Shown here piece by piece: positions 45,047-58,576 of a stretch of 64,000 nucleotides of DNA. The position numbers and the translations under genes were made by a program. Each line of letters begins with the position of its first letter. The stretch's first letter is position 1. A model generated the notes under the pieces. That model was not told the DNA's origin. It searched no databases and saw only the letters and a program-made list of their open reading frames with translations. Source of the stretch: Siphlonurus alternatus (taxonomy: Eukaryota; Arthropoda; Insecta; Ephemeroptera; Siphlonuridae); assembly GCA_949825025.1 (NCBI GenBank), contig OX463781.1:43145469-43209468 (forward strand), read 5' to 3'.

Positions 45047-45265
45047 GGGTGCGATTCACGAAGCAGTTACTGTCAGAATCAAAAAGATGTACCCCTCTCC
45101 TTATGGAACTTGTATGCTATTCACGGGTACACCTTTTTGAATCGGATAGTAGCCAGGTTTCTAACCCCGTTTAGCTTAACTACGTTTAACTATAACTGAT
45201 TTACGTGATAAACCACCTAGTCAAACGTGGTTAAAGCCTGGCTAACTGCGTCGTAAATCGCGCCC
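45047..45265. mobile_element. Fold-back MITE, family B copy 3, interrupted
   Basis: GGGTGCGATTCACGAAGCAG begins the left arm and CTAACTGCGTCGTAAATCGC closes the right. The left arm is split by an 80-bp insertion at 45070-45149; removing it restores the GCAGTTAGCCAGG seen at 36.3 kb. Confidence 0.85.
45070..45149. mobile_element. 80-bp TA-flanked mini-transposon nested in family B copy 3
   Basis: Its imperfect 25-bp ends (CTGTCAGAATCAAAAAGATG and the complement of CACCTTTTTGAATCGGATAG) lie between duplicated TA dinucleotides (45068-45069 and 45150-45151). TA duplication is the hallmark of Tc1/mariner-type insertion. The neighbouring uninterrupted copy at 36.3 kb confirms the empty site. Confidence 0.8.
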
Positions 45266-47798
45266 GATAGCTCCAAGTATTCCATTATAATAAATATGAC
45301 AGAGCAGCTAGTATTTGATACTTTGAAAGCTAAATATATAAAACTTGAGTTAAATTAGTAGGATGAAATCCTAAAACTCACTGTCGTAACTAAACTCATT
45401 TTGTCATAACTAACAACAACAATAATAAAGCAACAATAAAGCTTTAAAAAACATAATTAGAATAGCAATTAATATACATTTTTATGATCCTAATTTTCTT
45501 GTGTTATGTTATAAAATTATAATGCACATTTATTTATTTTTTTTAAGTTTATCTTTATGGTAGCTAAAAAGTTAACTTTATATATTACTGGAAAACTGCC
45601 ATAATAATTTATAAGTAAAGTGTCAAAAAGTTTTTAAGCTCATTTTTATTTTCATTTTCATTTTTTTTTATATATATATTACAATATATATATAGGTCAA
45701 CACATTCAAATAGTAATATAATGCAAATTTGTTCTTATATAGAGCTTTCAAACATATTATGTGGTTACATTTAATACAGCTATTGAATTTCTTTTTATTG
45801 AGTTAGGTCAGGCATTGACCGGTCGTTAGAACAGCTGCACATGTTCGATATAAGGTCCCCCCTTTCAGGCATGCTAGAAGCTAGGAAACTGTGGTCAGTT
45901 AAAACATAGATGTAAATTTTGACCTAGATTATTTATTATTTAATAAAACTTTAAACATACCAAAATTTAATTGAATATTTTATTAATTTATCATATAGAT
46001 TTATAATATTAATTGGTTTTAATTTGCATTTATAATAGTATAACTTTATAATATAATAACCTAATTAATATTATGTTATTAATTATTATATTAAAAATTA
46101 GGGTTTATGATTTTAATTTAAAATCACAGTTCAGTGATTTAATGATAGATATTGTATAAGGACACCTGTAACGGTACATGCTAAGAACAGATAATTAACA
46201 CATATATATATAGATATATAATTATATATAATGCTATTATAATTATTGCCAGAGTAATGATATAATTTCGTAACATCTTTGATTACTTTTCGATTGTATA
46301 CACAGCTGGTAATAAACTTTTTAATCAAGACATGATGCCAATCGTCTCAAATAAGCAAACAATTAGCTCATTCACTCAATCACAATATTTATATAATGAA
46401 AATTTCTTATATATACATCATGCTATCAAAATCAATCAAATGATGAATTTATTGTGTGCTAAAAATATACAATATTATTTATGACAAACATTATCTTGTA
46501 CAATATTGAAATTTATGTAATTTATATAAAATTACAAGTTTTAAAATATTTGTACCGGAAATAAACTAATAAAAAGCCTCTTGCATTGAATACAGAAAAA
46601 TATTGATTTTTCTCTTGAGCAAAAATTAAAAAAAAAATAAACGAAATATAAATATATAGAATTTTGATCGCTAATTTTGTTTGCATTTGCTTTGTAGTTT
46701 CATTTATTTTACGTGTTCTACTCTCATGGTCATAAGTTTTTAATCCCCACTTTTAATTGGCACAGCTTGCAGGACACTTTAGACCTTAAATTTGAGGACT
46801 TTAAGCAACTTTTGATCTTCATTCAGGTTATTCTTTAAAACGAAAACAATATAATATACTAGAATGTGGTAGTGAGATACAGAAACTTTTGTAATTGGGT
46901 GTATAATATGCTGTTATAAATACTCTCATAAATGTATTTATACTACAAAAACAGTAATATTGTAACGAAGCAAAAACATGCAATTAATTTTCTCTACAAC
47001 ATTATAGACTACATGGAAATCAAAACTAAAATTTTACTGTAAGGCTTAATTAAATTTCATCTCTTGTATTTTCTGCATCATATTTATACATTATATAAAT
47101 ATATATAATACATCTATACATGTTTCTAACATTTGATATTATAATTTACACTATTAACAATTTAATATATATATATATATATTATAATATTCATGTTTGA
47201 ACTTTGTATATATTGTAACCAGATTTTAGTATAAACAAAAGGAGGTGGATTCAAATTTCCTTGGCAGATATTTAGCTTGCAGAACAGTTAGTAAATTCAA
47301 TGCAAACTTGTGTGATTAGACGTTCAAATTGAGTCAAATTACTGTAGGGTACGGTAAGTAATTATTAGACCGGAGTCTAACAACTCTCTCAATGCTGATT
47401 GTTTACGTCCCATGTCACTAAAACGGAAATGAAGTTACAGTATGATTAATTTTAAATTATCATGGGAAGTGTCATTTCTGTTCTTATTTTTTAAATTCTG
47501 AGCTGTGAAGTTAATAATTTGTATATCATATACAGTATAAGAAAATAAGTTTATATCAAGATAAGACAGGGTTCAAAAGTTTTGCAGTTAGTTTGGGAGT
47601 ATCAGTGGAGTAATTTTTAATGGTATCTTTAACTGTTATGGAAATTTTTATTATGTGAAAATTTATTAATATATATTGTTCATAATTCTTAACTGCAAAG
47701 TAAAATTTAACATGCTAGTAAAATTTCAGGTAGGAAAAATTTCTCAGGTAAATATATATATGTGTATTTACCTGTATAAATATATTCATAAAATACTG
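45266..47798. other. No gene recognised
   Basis: Uniformly AT-rich apart from a small island at 45810-45900. Short TA runs at 46203-46215 and 47166-47181. Confidence 0.5.
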
Positions 47799-47800
47799 TA

Positions 47801-48111
47801 CACCCAACACCAAATGTAATGTGAAAATATCGGGGAAAGCAGCATTGATCCTGTAACAGCCATGATGAGGGTTGACAGCGTGGCGACCTTTGATGTTTTT
47901 TTTTTAAGAGTTTACTTTATTACTTTTCCTGACTTTTTTTACGGAAACAATGTGATAATTAAAAGTGCAATTAACTCAATATCATTGCAGTAACAAAGGT
48001 CGCCACGCTGTCATTCCTCATCACGAGTGAAATGTTTATCGTAATGCTCCTTGCTGTTACCACCATACGGTTGCTTTCCCGAGATTTTCGCAACAGATTT
48101 AGCATTGGGTG
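47801..48111. mobile_element. TA-flanked fold-back MITE, family G
   Basis: CACCCAACACCAAATGTAAT pairs with the complement of the right end GCATTGGGTG; TA lies on each side (47799-47800, 48112-48113). Inner GACAGCGTGGCGACCTTTG and CAAAGGTCGCCACGCTGTC are perfect complements. Confidence 0.85.
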
Positions 48112-48960
48112 TAAATCTTCAGCTATCTTCGTATAGCATTCTACTGCTGTTACTTAAATTTTGATTAAAATTTTATCCTATAATTGTAATATATAATGTA
48201 ACATTTTATTGGTCCAATACTTAAAATACCTGGATTTGGTTCCAAAGCAAAATAAGAGATACAAAATATTTGTTTAACATTATATCATATAATCACTGAA
48301 CTATATACTATGGAAAGCTAACGCCCGTTCTTCTACACCCTCCGCGCTGAGGCAAAAAAAAGTTTCTCCTCTTACCATCACAGCTGATCCCTTAACATGA
48401 AATAACGTTGAAAAGGTCTGACCTTCCTACTATAGTGGGAAGAAATAGTGGGAAGAAATCAGCTGGCAGGCAGGTAGAAGCAATCTTTATTTGCTTCAAA
48501 CCCTAGTGTGTAGTCTCGCCCCCTGCATATAATATTTAAATTAATTTTTATTTATTATCTTAGAACATACAAAGATGTGCTTCAATATTACTTTTCTATT
48601 ACCTGTAGGTTGTAGTATATGAAGTATACTTTATTATGTAAAAATAAGAAAATAAACAAGTAAATACAGTTTGTTCTTTTTTATTGTTTACAGTTGAGGG
48701 ACATCTTTTGAAAAGTGCAGCGTAATTTATTCATAAGATTGACATATGTTATAGTTAGCTTTGTGAACATATACTTTGTAAGGAACAAAGTTATTGAAAA
48801 AAAAAAAAAAAAAAAAAAGCTTTTAAAATATAGGTCATTCATTTCAACAGTCTATATATGAAATTACATTAAAAAAAAGGATCTTGAAGTAAATATATTT
48901 TCTAGAAAATATCACTCAACTTTTTATATTATATATACCTTTTTGAAACTGAAGAGAATA

Positions 48961-49087
<127 letters not shown>

Positions 49088-49538
49088 GCCTAGTTAAAAA
49101 AAGGGCAATTTTTATTTTCAACTTAGATTATAATCTCATCTTTTCACCAGGAAATTGAACCTTACTGAAAATGCAAATTGCTGGTTTTGAAACTAGGGGT
49201 CTCCTCAGGATATAAATAAAACTAACGATGAGTTTTATAAATATCTTTAGAAACAATTCATTTTCTATTGAACATATTTTATTTTCAATTATGAGAATGA
49301 AAAGGAGCTATCCTCCACTGAACATACTCGAATGAATAAGTTTCTGGGCAATTTTAGAAAGTTTGATGATGACTTTGGTCCATATTTAAACGAAAAGTTA
49401 CTAACTTTTTTTCTTCTTCATGTTCGAATATTCTACTGTTTTTGTTATCTCTTTTTTGTTCCTACTTATTTTGGTAGACAAAGCTATTATTGATTGTGGA
49501 ACCAATAGAAAACTGGTCTTTATACAATATATACGTAC

Positions 49539-49606
49539 CGATAAAGGCGGCGGTTGTTGGTTCGCCCACTGTACATTCACGGTGCCAAGCAGAAGAGAGG
49601 TCTGCA
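49539..49606 (-). CDS. Weak candidate internal exon (minus strand)
   Basis: On the minus strand, GGTGCAG precedes and TTATCG|GTACGTAT follows a GC-rich 68-nt (or 63-nt, using the second AG) segment reading TSLLLGTVNVQWANQQPPPL. The donor is good; the acceptor lacks a pyrimidine tract. No adjoining exon was identified. Confidence 0.22.
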
Positions 49607-50202
49607 CTGCACCATACTACTGACTTTTGTAAAAACTTTAATATAATGTAATTTTTATATTACTTAAAGGTTATAAAAATAATAATATATTTTAATAATA
49701 TTATAAAGCTTAAATGTTGAATGCTTCTTATATAATCAAAGACATTAAATTTTATAAAAAAAAAAAAGAAAAACAAAAAACATTTTGGATCTTTGCCATA
49801 GTACACAGTGTAATAATAATTTTAAATCTATTTTGTGGTTAAAAATAATTTTTAAGAACAAATAATTTTATGTTGAATGTATATGAAAATAATAACACTA
49901 AAATCTTTTATCATGTTATAATAGCTTTTAGAAATGCAATATAATGAATATAGAATAATTGTAATTTAATATGCAGCAGTTTACATTCAGTTTTTTTCTT
50001 TTTTTTTTTCCTCCATTTCAATTTTATTCTTGAATTGAATTCACTGATAATTTGTCATGATGTTTCCAAAAGAAATAGGAAGCTCTCTTTCCCCTCCCCC
50101 CACTTTCTCTCTATTTTAATTTGAGATTCATTAACCTTATTATATTTGATGTATTTAGAAAACTTGCATTAAAAAATAAATTAATACAATTGTCCTCTCC
50201 AG

Positions 50203-50358
50203 AATTGACCGTAAACCATACAATAATTAGTATTGCAACATCGTTATTGAAGGATACATTTACTTTGAGTAATTCGAGTAGCACAGTGTGGTGTGAAACG
50301 AGCCTCAGTTTTGAGGATTTGCCAGCTAAAGCCGCGGACGCATTGAGTTTAAGTCCTC
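50203..50358 (+). CDS. Candidate exon of an unidentified host gene
   Basis: A pyrimidine-rich acceptor TGTCCTCTCCAG precedes AATTGACC, and a consensus donor CCTC|GTAAGTCATT follows. The 156-nt segment is open in the frame that reads LTVNHTIISIATSLLKDTFT and then SSTVWCETSLSFEDLPAKAADALS. The composition is protein-like and GC-richer than the surroundings. The frame's in-genome extension stops five codons past the donor. I do not recognise the family, and partner exons were not found in the window, so it would be one exon of a gene with very long introns. Confidence 0.5.
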
Positions 50359-51414
50359 GTAAGTCATTTTAAATGTTTACACGCGTACAATGGGAATTAA
50401 ATTAGTTAAAAGCTACCTCCCTACGGGCTCTTAAGTAGGTCAACTTTCAGTTCCTTTGCAAAACAATAGAATATTGTGTGCAAAAAGGAGAGAAAATGTA
50501 AAAAAAAAGCATGACACAAAAAGCGAGACATTTTATATATACAATAAAAATTACTTAAGTTGAGGAAAAGAACATTCTCAGAAATTATTTAAATATTAAA
50601 ATTTGAAAGAAAGAAAGAAAGAAACTTCACAAGAAATGAAAGCTTATAGTGCAATTTTATGTAGATTGCAAGTGAATGTATCATACAATTTTTAAATACA
50701 TTTCTTCACCTCCCGATTCCCGCATTCGTTTTGATTTCCCCTCCCCTCTTTTTTTATTAGTGTTTATATATTTTTTTATTAAAGAAAATGGAGCCTTCAC
50801 CAAGTTTGCTTTAAAATAACATTTCAATGGTTTGTTATTAGTTTTTTTTTGTAACAAAAATGCTGCAAAATAATTATATGATACCAATTTAAAATGTTGA
50901 TTTATCAAAATAAAATAAAACAAATAATTTATAAATATGTTTAATAAAAGTAAGATATTATATTTAAAGAAATTGATATTAAGTTCAAATTTCAAGTATC
51001 ACCTACTTTGTTGGTGCTATTTTATTCTGTATCTGCCTCAACATTGAAATAGCCAACAGTGTTCATAAATATTTTACATAAAAAACACTGCATGTAATAT
51101 GAAACACACCCACCACAATAACAGTGTTTTGTTTCGCTGCAGTAATCACTTAGCCAATTTGAGGGCAGATTGGAGTGACCTTCATTTTACATTATTTAAA
51201 TAATCAACTTTCATTTTTAATTTAAAAGAAAATTTTTCAATATTATTAAAAATAATTAATCTCAAGAAAACACAAATTGAAAATAAAATGATTTTATTTC
51301 ATTCTATAACATTATTATTGGAGGGAATGTAGAAAAAAAATGTCGTAAAAAATTGATAAGATTCATCACCCTTTTGGTGACACATATAAGATGACCTTTT
51401 TCTCTTTCCAAAGG

Positions 51415-51480
51415 TACGACAAGAATGATAGAGGTACATGTAGGAACTATAGGGCACTGACATATGAGAGCATATTACCT
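51415..51480 (+). pseudogene. Possible relic of a reverse transcriptase motif
   Basis: The frame reads RYDKNDRGTCRNYRALT, reminiscent of the KKGD..(x)C.NYR..(S/T)L motif near the start of LINE reverse transcriptase domains. The flanking sequence has no further recognisable domain. Chance resemblance cannot be excluded. Confidence 0.25.
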
Positions 51481-51653
51481 AAGGATATATATGGGTCAAA
51501 TAATAGAACATATATGGTATTTCCCCTAACATCCATCATTTCTTCTCATGAAATCTCTATGGGATTGAAATAACATAGTATAAAATTTATAATAGAGGAA
51601 TCAACATTGGAAATAATATCGTTTTTCTTTAAAAAAAAATGAATGAGATATAT

Positions 51654-51829
<176 letters not shown>

Positions 51830-52309
51830 AGTAGTATAATAAATTTCAGCCTTACTCTACATATCATTCAATGTAAAATTAGAATTCGTTTTTATTTTTT
51901 TTAAAAAATATATACGACAGTTTGAGAAATGAAAATACCAGGTGAATACGTGCGCAAGAAAAAAGAAGAACATTTCATGTTGGAGAAATTGTATTTTCTC
52001 TCTTTTTAGACAGAAAGAAAGAGAGCAGAACAATCAACTATCAAAGACACTAAAATAGAGAAGGTATGGTATAGTACAATTTATTATAAAAATATATACT
52101 GTGATTTTACACTTTAAAATAAATTATTGTAAAGGAATGATTAAAAAACATTGTAAAAATACTTTTCTTTGCTCGAATTTTGAGTATAATCATACCATAT
52201 GTTTTCACTGTTATTTATCGTGAAATTTTGTGTATTTTATATAGGAAGCAGTCAGTTTGGTATGTCTCTCTGTGTTACATTCCCAAGAGTCTGGGAACAG
52301 ATGAATTGG

Positions 52310-52459
<150 letters not shown>

Positions 52460-53227
52460 CACTTCTGCACTGCACTGCAATGGAGAAAAGGCGTGTCGAA
52501 TGAAACAAGAAAGAAACATATCGAACATTGGAAGAAAAGGAACATTTTAAGTCAACGGTTTAGTACAAGATCGTTTAGCTAATAATAATCTGATGAATCA
52601 GCCCCATTTTAACAGCTAAACTCCTCCTCTAACATAGCCACCCTTCTTGCTATATAGCTGCTGAGTGGAAAGACGGAGCAAGTTCATCCCTTGAGGTCCG
52701 CTCCTTCTTCTGATAACATGATTATATCCTCCCTTCCTCTTTACACAGAATATCTTTCTTCCTTGTCCTTTAGTAGTATTAGTGTTGAGAAAGAAGACTC
52801 TTATGTAGTCACTTTAGTTTTACTAATATTTTCACATCATATTAATTAAATTTTCATATTTAAACTAACAAGTATTATCTAATTATACTTCGTATATAAA
52901 TATTATAATTATAATTACATTAATGCTATTTAATTATGAGATTCATATATTGTTATATATATAGTGTATAAATAGTGGTAAGGGTAAAAGTTTATAATTA
53001 ACATTATTTAAAATGTATATTTCTAAATATTTATTATTTTATCAAAATAATTTTATAAAAGTAGGAAAATAGTATCGTAATTCTTGATTTTTTTTTACAC
53101 TTTTATATTATTGTTTAGTGATAATAGTCTTAATTGTGGTAAATAATATAGTGTACATTGCAATATTACCTTAAAACAAATTTAATTAACTATATTAATA
53201 ATATGATCAATGATCATATTATTGCTT

Positions 53228-53945
53228 AGATAAACCCTAGCATTACCACGGGAGAGAAGGGAGGGCGAGGGGGGAGGGCGAGGGGGGAGGTCAAGACGAC
53301 CAGTTACTTTTTAAGGTATAACCTGAGAATTTGTCTTTCAAGGTCAAGAGGCGTGGCTACACTGGCAAATCTGACAACACTGTTGCAATAGTAATGCGAA
53401 TAAAAGATTAGGAGGGGGTGGTAACTACAGTCCTTGAGAGCGTTGCCAAGTTTTTTAGGACATATCAGAAACGATCATCGCCACGGTTCGAAATATATGA
53501 AAACAATTCAGAAAAATAGTCAAAAAATTAGCTTTTAATCCATGTAAAATTTAAAAAAAATTCTCGAGCCGTTTTTTGTGCAATGTTGATTGAAAAATTT
53601 AACATTGAAAGGATACAAAATACACATTTTAATAAATTGATTATAATTAAACCAACGGTTAAAAAATCTGAAAAGAATCAGTAGTATTTGGACAATTGTT
53701 GTAAGTCTACCAAATTAATTTCAAGAACATCTGTCGATACGACTTTTTTCGTCCGAATATCTCAGGTTAAGCCTTAAAGCGGAAAAAAGTGTGAAATGCT
53801 GCTCTGAAAATTCTGAAAAAAATTATAATCCTTGGTTAGCTACCCTGCAATGTTTTCCCGCAAAAAATAATGAGAATTCACTTAAAAAAATTTTAACGTA
53901 TGATTGAGTCGTTAAATCCTAGCTCCACCTCCGCTTGGTATTAAC
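53228..53945. mobile_element. Family H copy 2, longer and diverged
   Basis: It begins AAACCCTAGCATTACCACGG and ends near CGCTTGGTATTAA. Reversed, its right end (GCGGGAAAACATTGCAGGGT, AGCTAACCAAGG) resembles 43255-43290. The left part holds GGGAGGGCGAGGGG tandem units (53260-53290). At about 715 bp against 277 bp, it may be the less deleted form. Confidence 0.65.
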
Positions 53946-55026
53946 TACAACAATGAAATCAGATGTGCCTGCACTGCCATCACAATGCACTTACAATTAG
54001 TCCTTTCAGCACTTACTCAGCAAATTCAATTAGTCTGTTTTGGTACCAACTATGTGTATAAATATATAGTCTATAATGTTTTACATAAATTATAAAAAGA
54101 ACTTAATGAATCGTATACCATCTTTCTTAAAATGTTAATTTAAAAAATTGGACAGTTTAGAAAACATAATTATTATTAAAATGACTGAAAATATGCTAAA
54201 TTTATTAATTAATATAATATTTTTTTCACTGTGTATTTGCAATTTTTTAAAGGAATGCACATAATTTGCGATCTAATTTTACTTGTTAGTTTGAAGTAAA
54301 CGAATGCTGTGAACAAGAAATAATATATAAAAAATGTAATCTCCTATCGATAACCATTAAAATAATAATTTACAGAATACTTTATTTTTCATTGATGGTG
54401 CCATGAGAGTAAACATTACAAAATGTTAATTCGCTTCCGTTTAGTGATGTTTGAACTTTATTTAAATTCCTAAGAACCAAGAAGTGTTTCCGGTTCCTGT
54501 TGCTGGGCTGAAATACGTCACTAATCCAGCTGATGTCGTCCCTAAATTCCTATAAAGGCTATTATTAACCTTAAGGGAGCCTTAATCTACAGATTATGAG
54601 ACAATGCTTTAATGTACAAGAACATTACAATTAAGTATTTGATATAAATAGATAGTAAAATATGACAATGTATGATAAAAGTACCAAAGTTGATTTTTTT
54701 TTTAACTTTGTTGTTTTATTACTCTATTAATTTTCTCCAAATTTGACATAGTTGGGTGCGAATTTTACTAACAAAGTCATGCAACAGCATATCACATAAG
54801 CGGTGGTTGTCTTTCAAATTAATATATAGAAAAATTAAAATTATTTGTTGAATTCCACACAATATAATTAATTTTATCGACAAGTATAGTGTAATCTTAC
54901 TGCACTAAACTTTCTTGCTCAAAAACAAATTTAATGTAGTATTTTTATTTTTCTATTAGAGTTTTAGTATTTTCAATATAAGAGTATTTTTATATGAATT
55001 TGACGTGAACATAATATATTTTTCAT

Positions 55027-55157
55027 GTCCACTCGTTGCCTTGGAAATTTTCCCTTTGCAGTCCTATTAATCGCCATGCCTTGTGTTATTCTTTAGGGAA
55101 ATTGTGATTAAAAAAGGCTGCAAAGTGCAAAGGGAAAATTTCCAATTTGATGACTAT
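55027..55157. mobile_element. 130-bp fold-back MITE, family E copy 3
   Basis: CCACTCGTTGCCTTGGAAAT with inner CGCCATGCC and TTGTGATT follows the plan of copies 1 and 2; the right arm is more diverged. Confidence 0.75.
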
Positions 55158-55766
55158 ATTCAATTATTTTTTAAATGCATTTTACTCAAGTTAAATTAAT
55201 ATGTAATAATACGCTAATGTAGACAGTTGACTGTTATTGAGTATTCAATTTTTCGCATAATTTCCTCATGGAATTGAGTAAATTTAAGAGTTAAAAAATT
55301 ATTATATTTTTACCTCGCCTTATTTTATGCAACCTGCTTCACTTTGATGATAAGTTGGTTGCCTTTTCATTTAATTGAGTATAATTTTTGTTTAAATTGC
55401 TTCAGTATTCAAACAGAGCGTTCCTAGACCACTCTGTTTCAAACGATATAAAGAAAGTAGAGCATTCGTTTCAACGATATATAGTAAAAAATACATCACA
55501 TGATGATGGTATTTTATATATTGTGTGCAATACTATCGCATGCATAATGTAATTAAAAGCTAGGAAAAAATGTCAATTTTTAAATTAACTGTATGCATAT
55601 TTACACACTTTTTGCTGAATAAAAAAAAAAAAAAAAAAGAAAAACATTGAATACTCAATAAAAAAAACTTTCCTTTTAATATATAAAATATAAATAGTAC
55701 TGAATGAAGTATATAAAGTTCTTTGAGAAATAATTGACAACTTCATTCATGTTCATGATTAATATT

Positions 55767-56201
55767 AAAGGGGTACCATCAAAGTGAATAATTTTTTTTA
55801 CATATTCGGGCTGCTAAGAATTATTCTAATATCCCTGTTGTTCAATAATTTCCTACAATGCCTATTATAGTTATTTTACAATTAATTATTTAGTTTGAAA
55901 AGTGAGTTCTATGGCCGTTGATTGATTCAAGCTGATGCGCTCCCGCAGCGGCCGGTGATACGACAATAAAGGGGCGGCGGGAGGAGGTTCTTATGATTCG
56001 CGGGAAATTCTCGTCGTATCAGCGACTGCTGCGGGCACGCACCGACTTGAATCAACCAACGGCTTTTGAACTCAATTTTCAAACTAAATAATTAATTTTA
56101 AAATAACTGGGCATCGTAGGAAAATATTGAGACACAGGGATATCAGAATAATTCTTAGCTGCCCGAACATGTAATAAAAGTATTCACTTTGGTACCCCTT
56201 T
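55767..56201. mobile_element. 435-bp fold-back element, family I, with GC-rich core
   Basis: AAAGGGGTACCATCAAAGTG at the left pairs with CACTTTGGTACCCCTTT at the right. TTCGGGC, AAGAATTATTCT, ATATCCCTGT, TTAATTATTTAGTTTGAAAA and GTTGATT all have mirror complements. The centre (55935-56040) is conspicuously GC-rich. No clear target duplication. Confidence 0.85.
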
Positions 56202-56764
56202 GCAATATAAAATAAGACAAAATGTCATAAGCAAGTGACTTATTTGTATTTAGAAATAAAAATAAGAGACATAAATAAAATAAGCAGCTGTATTATAAAA
56301 CTAAAACACATAAAAAAAATTGGTTGACAACGGACAAAATACAACGCTTTAGGGCATAGAATAGCAAGTTTTTATACAGAATAAGAAAGTTCAGGTAAAA
56401 AAATGTATAGAACTAGGGAAAGGAATTGAAACTTAAACTCTCTGGGCCTAAATAAGTTAGACTGTCTTGTCTGTGTATACAACTAGGTACAGTATGAACG
56501 TTACTCCTGCTCTGCTATCTTACAATAAAAGTAGAAGTGAGAATCTTTAGAATTTTGTTTGGGTGTTCATTTTACCAATCTCAAAATTACAAATAGACAT
56601 TTTTTTGTCTTTAGAAGCTACAGTTTTAATAAATGAGGCACCGTTAACATTTCGCACTGCTACGAAGTGTATATGTCAAAGACAAGTCGTTTTCATTCAA
56701 TTGAAACATTTTCGGAGAATCAGTTGCTCAAGCAAGCGAGGTAAGCAAGTCGCCTACGGCATAA

Positions 56765-56923
<159 letters not shown>

Positions 56924-57399
56924 AGATGAAACAAATGCTGCCTCAGAAGTAGCATATACTACGTGGTGGTGGATACATGCTATACCTTTCCCACTTTTCC
57001 CCTAAGGACCAATGCTCATAGACTTGTAATTTCTCCAGGGTATGAAAATAATATCAATCATTGAAATTGATTTAATTAATGAACATAACATACACAGCGA
57101 GAAGTTTTCTATATACAGTTTAACGTAGCAATTTTGTTTTGTTTGTAATGAAATTAAATGTAGTAATAAATTTAATAAAGCAATATAGCTTCTTGGAATT
57201 TAATAAAGTAAATGCATTTAATTGAAACACGTTAGCAGTTTCAGTAACGGTAATCAATATTGAAGATGAATGAATTTTTATGCACTTTTATATAATAATT
57301 AATATTATAATATGTCTATAATATAATAACGTGTTATAGTATGTTTCGTGAATCGGGCCCATTATATACCCATTATATTGTAAAAAAAATTGTTGTCTC

Positions 57400-57495
57400 A
57401 AAAAAATTTCAGAAATTTTGTGTGTCTGCATGGCTAACATATGTTAATCAAATGTGATTACATGGATCAGCTAATCTGTGTTACCTTCCCCTTAA
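57400..57495 (+). repeat. Half copy of the TTAA fold-back (family D)
   Basis: GTTAATCAAATG..ATTACATGG.TCAGCTAATCTGTGTTACC followed by CCTTAA resembles the right end of the 33.7-kb element (33995-34049). The matching left half was not found nearby. Confidence 0.45.
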
Positions 57496-58509
57496 CCTAA
57501 ACTTTGAATATGACGGTCAGTGTATAGGTCATGATTACCCCAATATAGATAACTTTAAAACAATTTATATTTCCAGTGTTTAAATGAAAATGCTATGGTC
57601 AATTAGCGATGAACAATTTTTACCACTTTTATGATGTGGGCAGGGGTAGGATAAGTAGAAGAATGGGTATTACTTAGCGGGAAAAATAACCCTGGCCTAC
57701 GACAATCCTGATGCCTCCCACCACAACTTTACCGGGCGCCAAATTTGATAATGATGGCGCGAGTCAAATAATTTCTCTTTATTACTCTTTCATAAGTAGA
57801 CAAAAAAAAATTATGAAGCACAATAAAATTCATATTTATTTTACTATTGTATTTTTTTTACAATAATATTTTACTATGGAAGGAAAATGCATATTTTCTT
57901 TAATTTATTAAGTTTTGATTTGACTTCGTAAGTTTCTGATGCCTAATCAGCTGATATTGTGGAACCCCATTGTGTAGAGTACCCTCTCTTCTACCACCTT
58001 AGGCAGGAGTGACGGATGCCACTTACTGTCAGCTGAGTGCAAAGAGGAGACAAGTCACTTGAATCTCACAGTAGGACAAAAAATAAAGAGAACAAAAAAC
58101 TACATTTGTCACACCCCTCTAATGTGGAGTATAGTAGGCCAACAAAGTCAAATGCAAGCACACTTTTCCGTTCAGATTTTCACCCCAATTCTATAGTATT
58201 TTATTATATTTTTTCTTTCATAAAAAAACCCTTTCCACTTTGAAAATTTTTCCACCTCATAAATCTCCCTTTTTTATCATTGATTTTTGTACCACCTCAT
58301 TTCAACTTTAACTCCTATCAAAAACCTCTTCTTTTTTATATTACAAACGTATTTGACCCTTTCCGTGTAAAAAAAATGTTTTATTGATTTTTGTTGAAAT
58401 AGGCAAAAAAAAAAAAAAAAAAACAAAAAAAAAAAACAGACAGACAGGAAGGATTCTCTCTAACTTGTTGATTTTTACACACTGGAGAGAGGGATAGGGA
58501 GAGAGAAAG

Positions 58510-58514
<5 letters not shown>

Positions 58515-58573
<59 letters not shown>
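58515..58573 (+). repeat. (GA)n purine tract
   Basis: GA units preceded by a purine-rich GAGAAAGAAAAAAAG run, 1.6 kb after the (CT)n tract at 56.8 kb. Confidence 0.95.
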
Positions 58574-58576
<3 letters not shown>

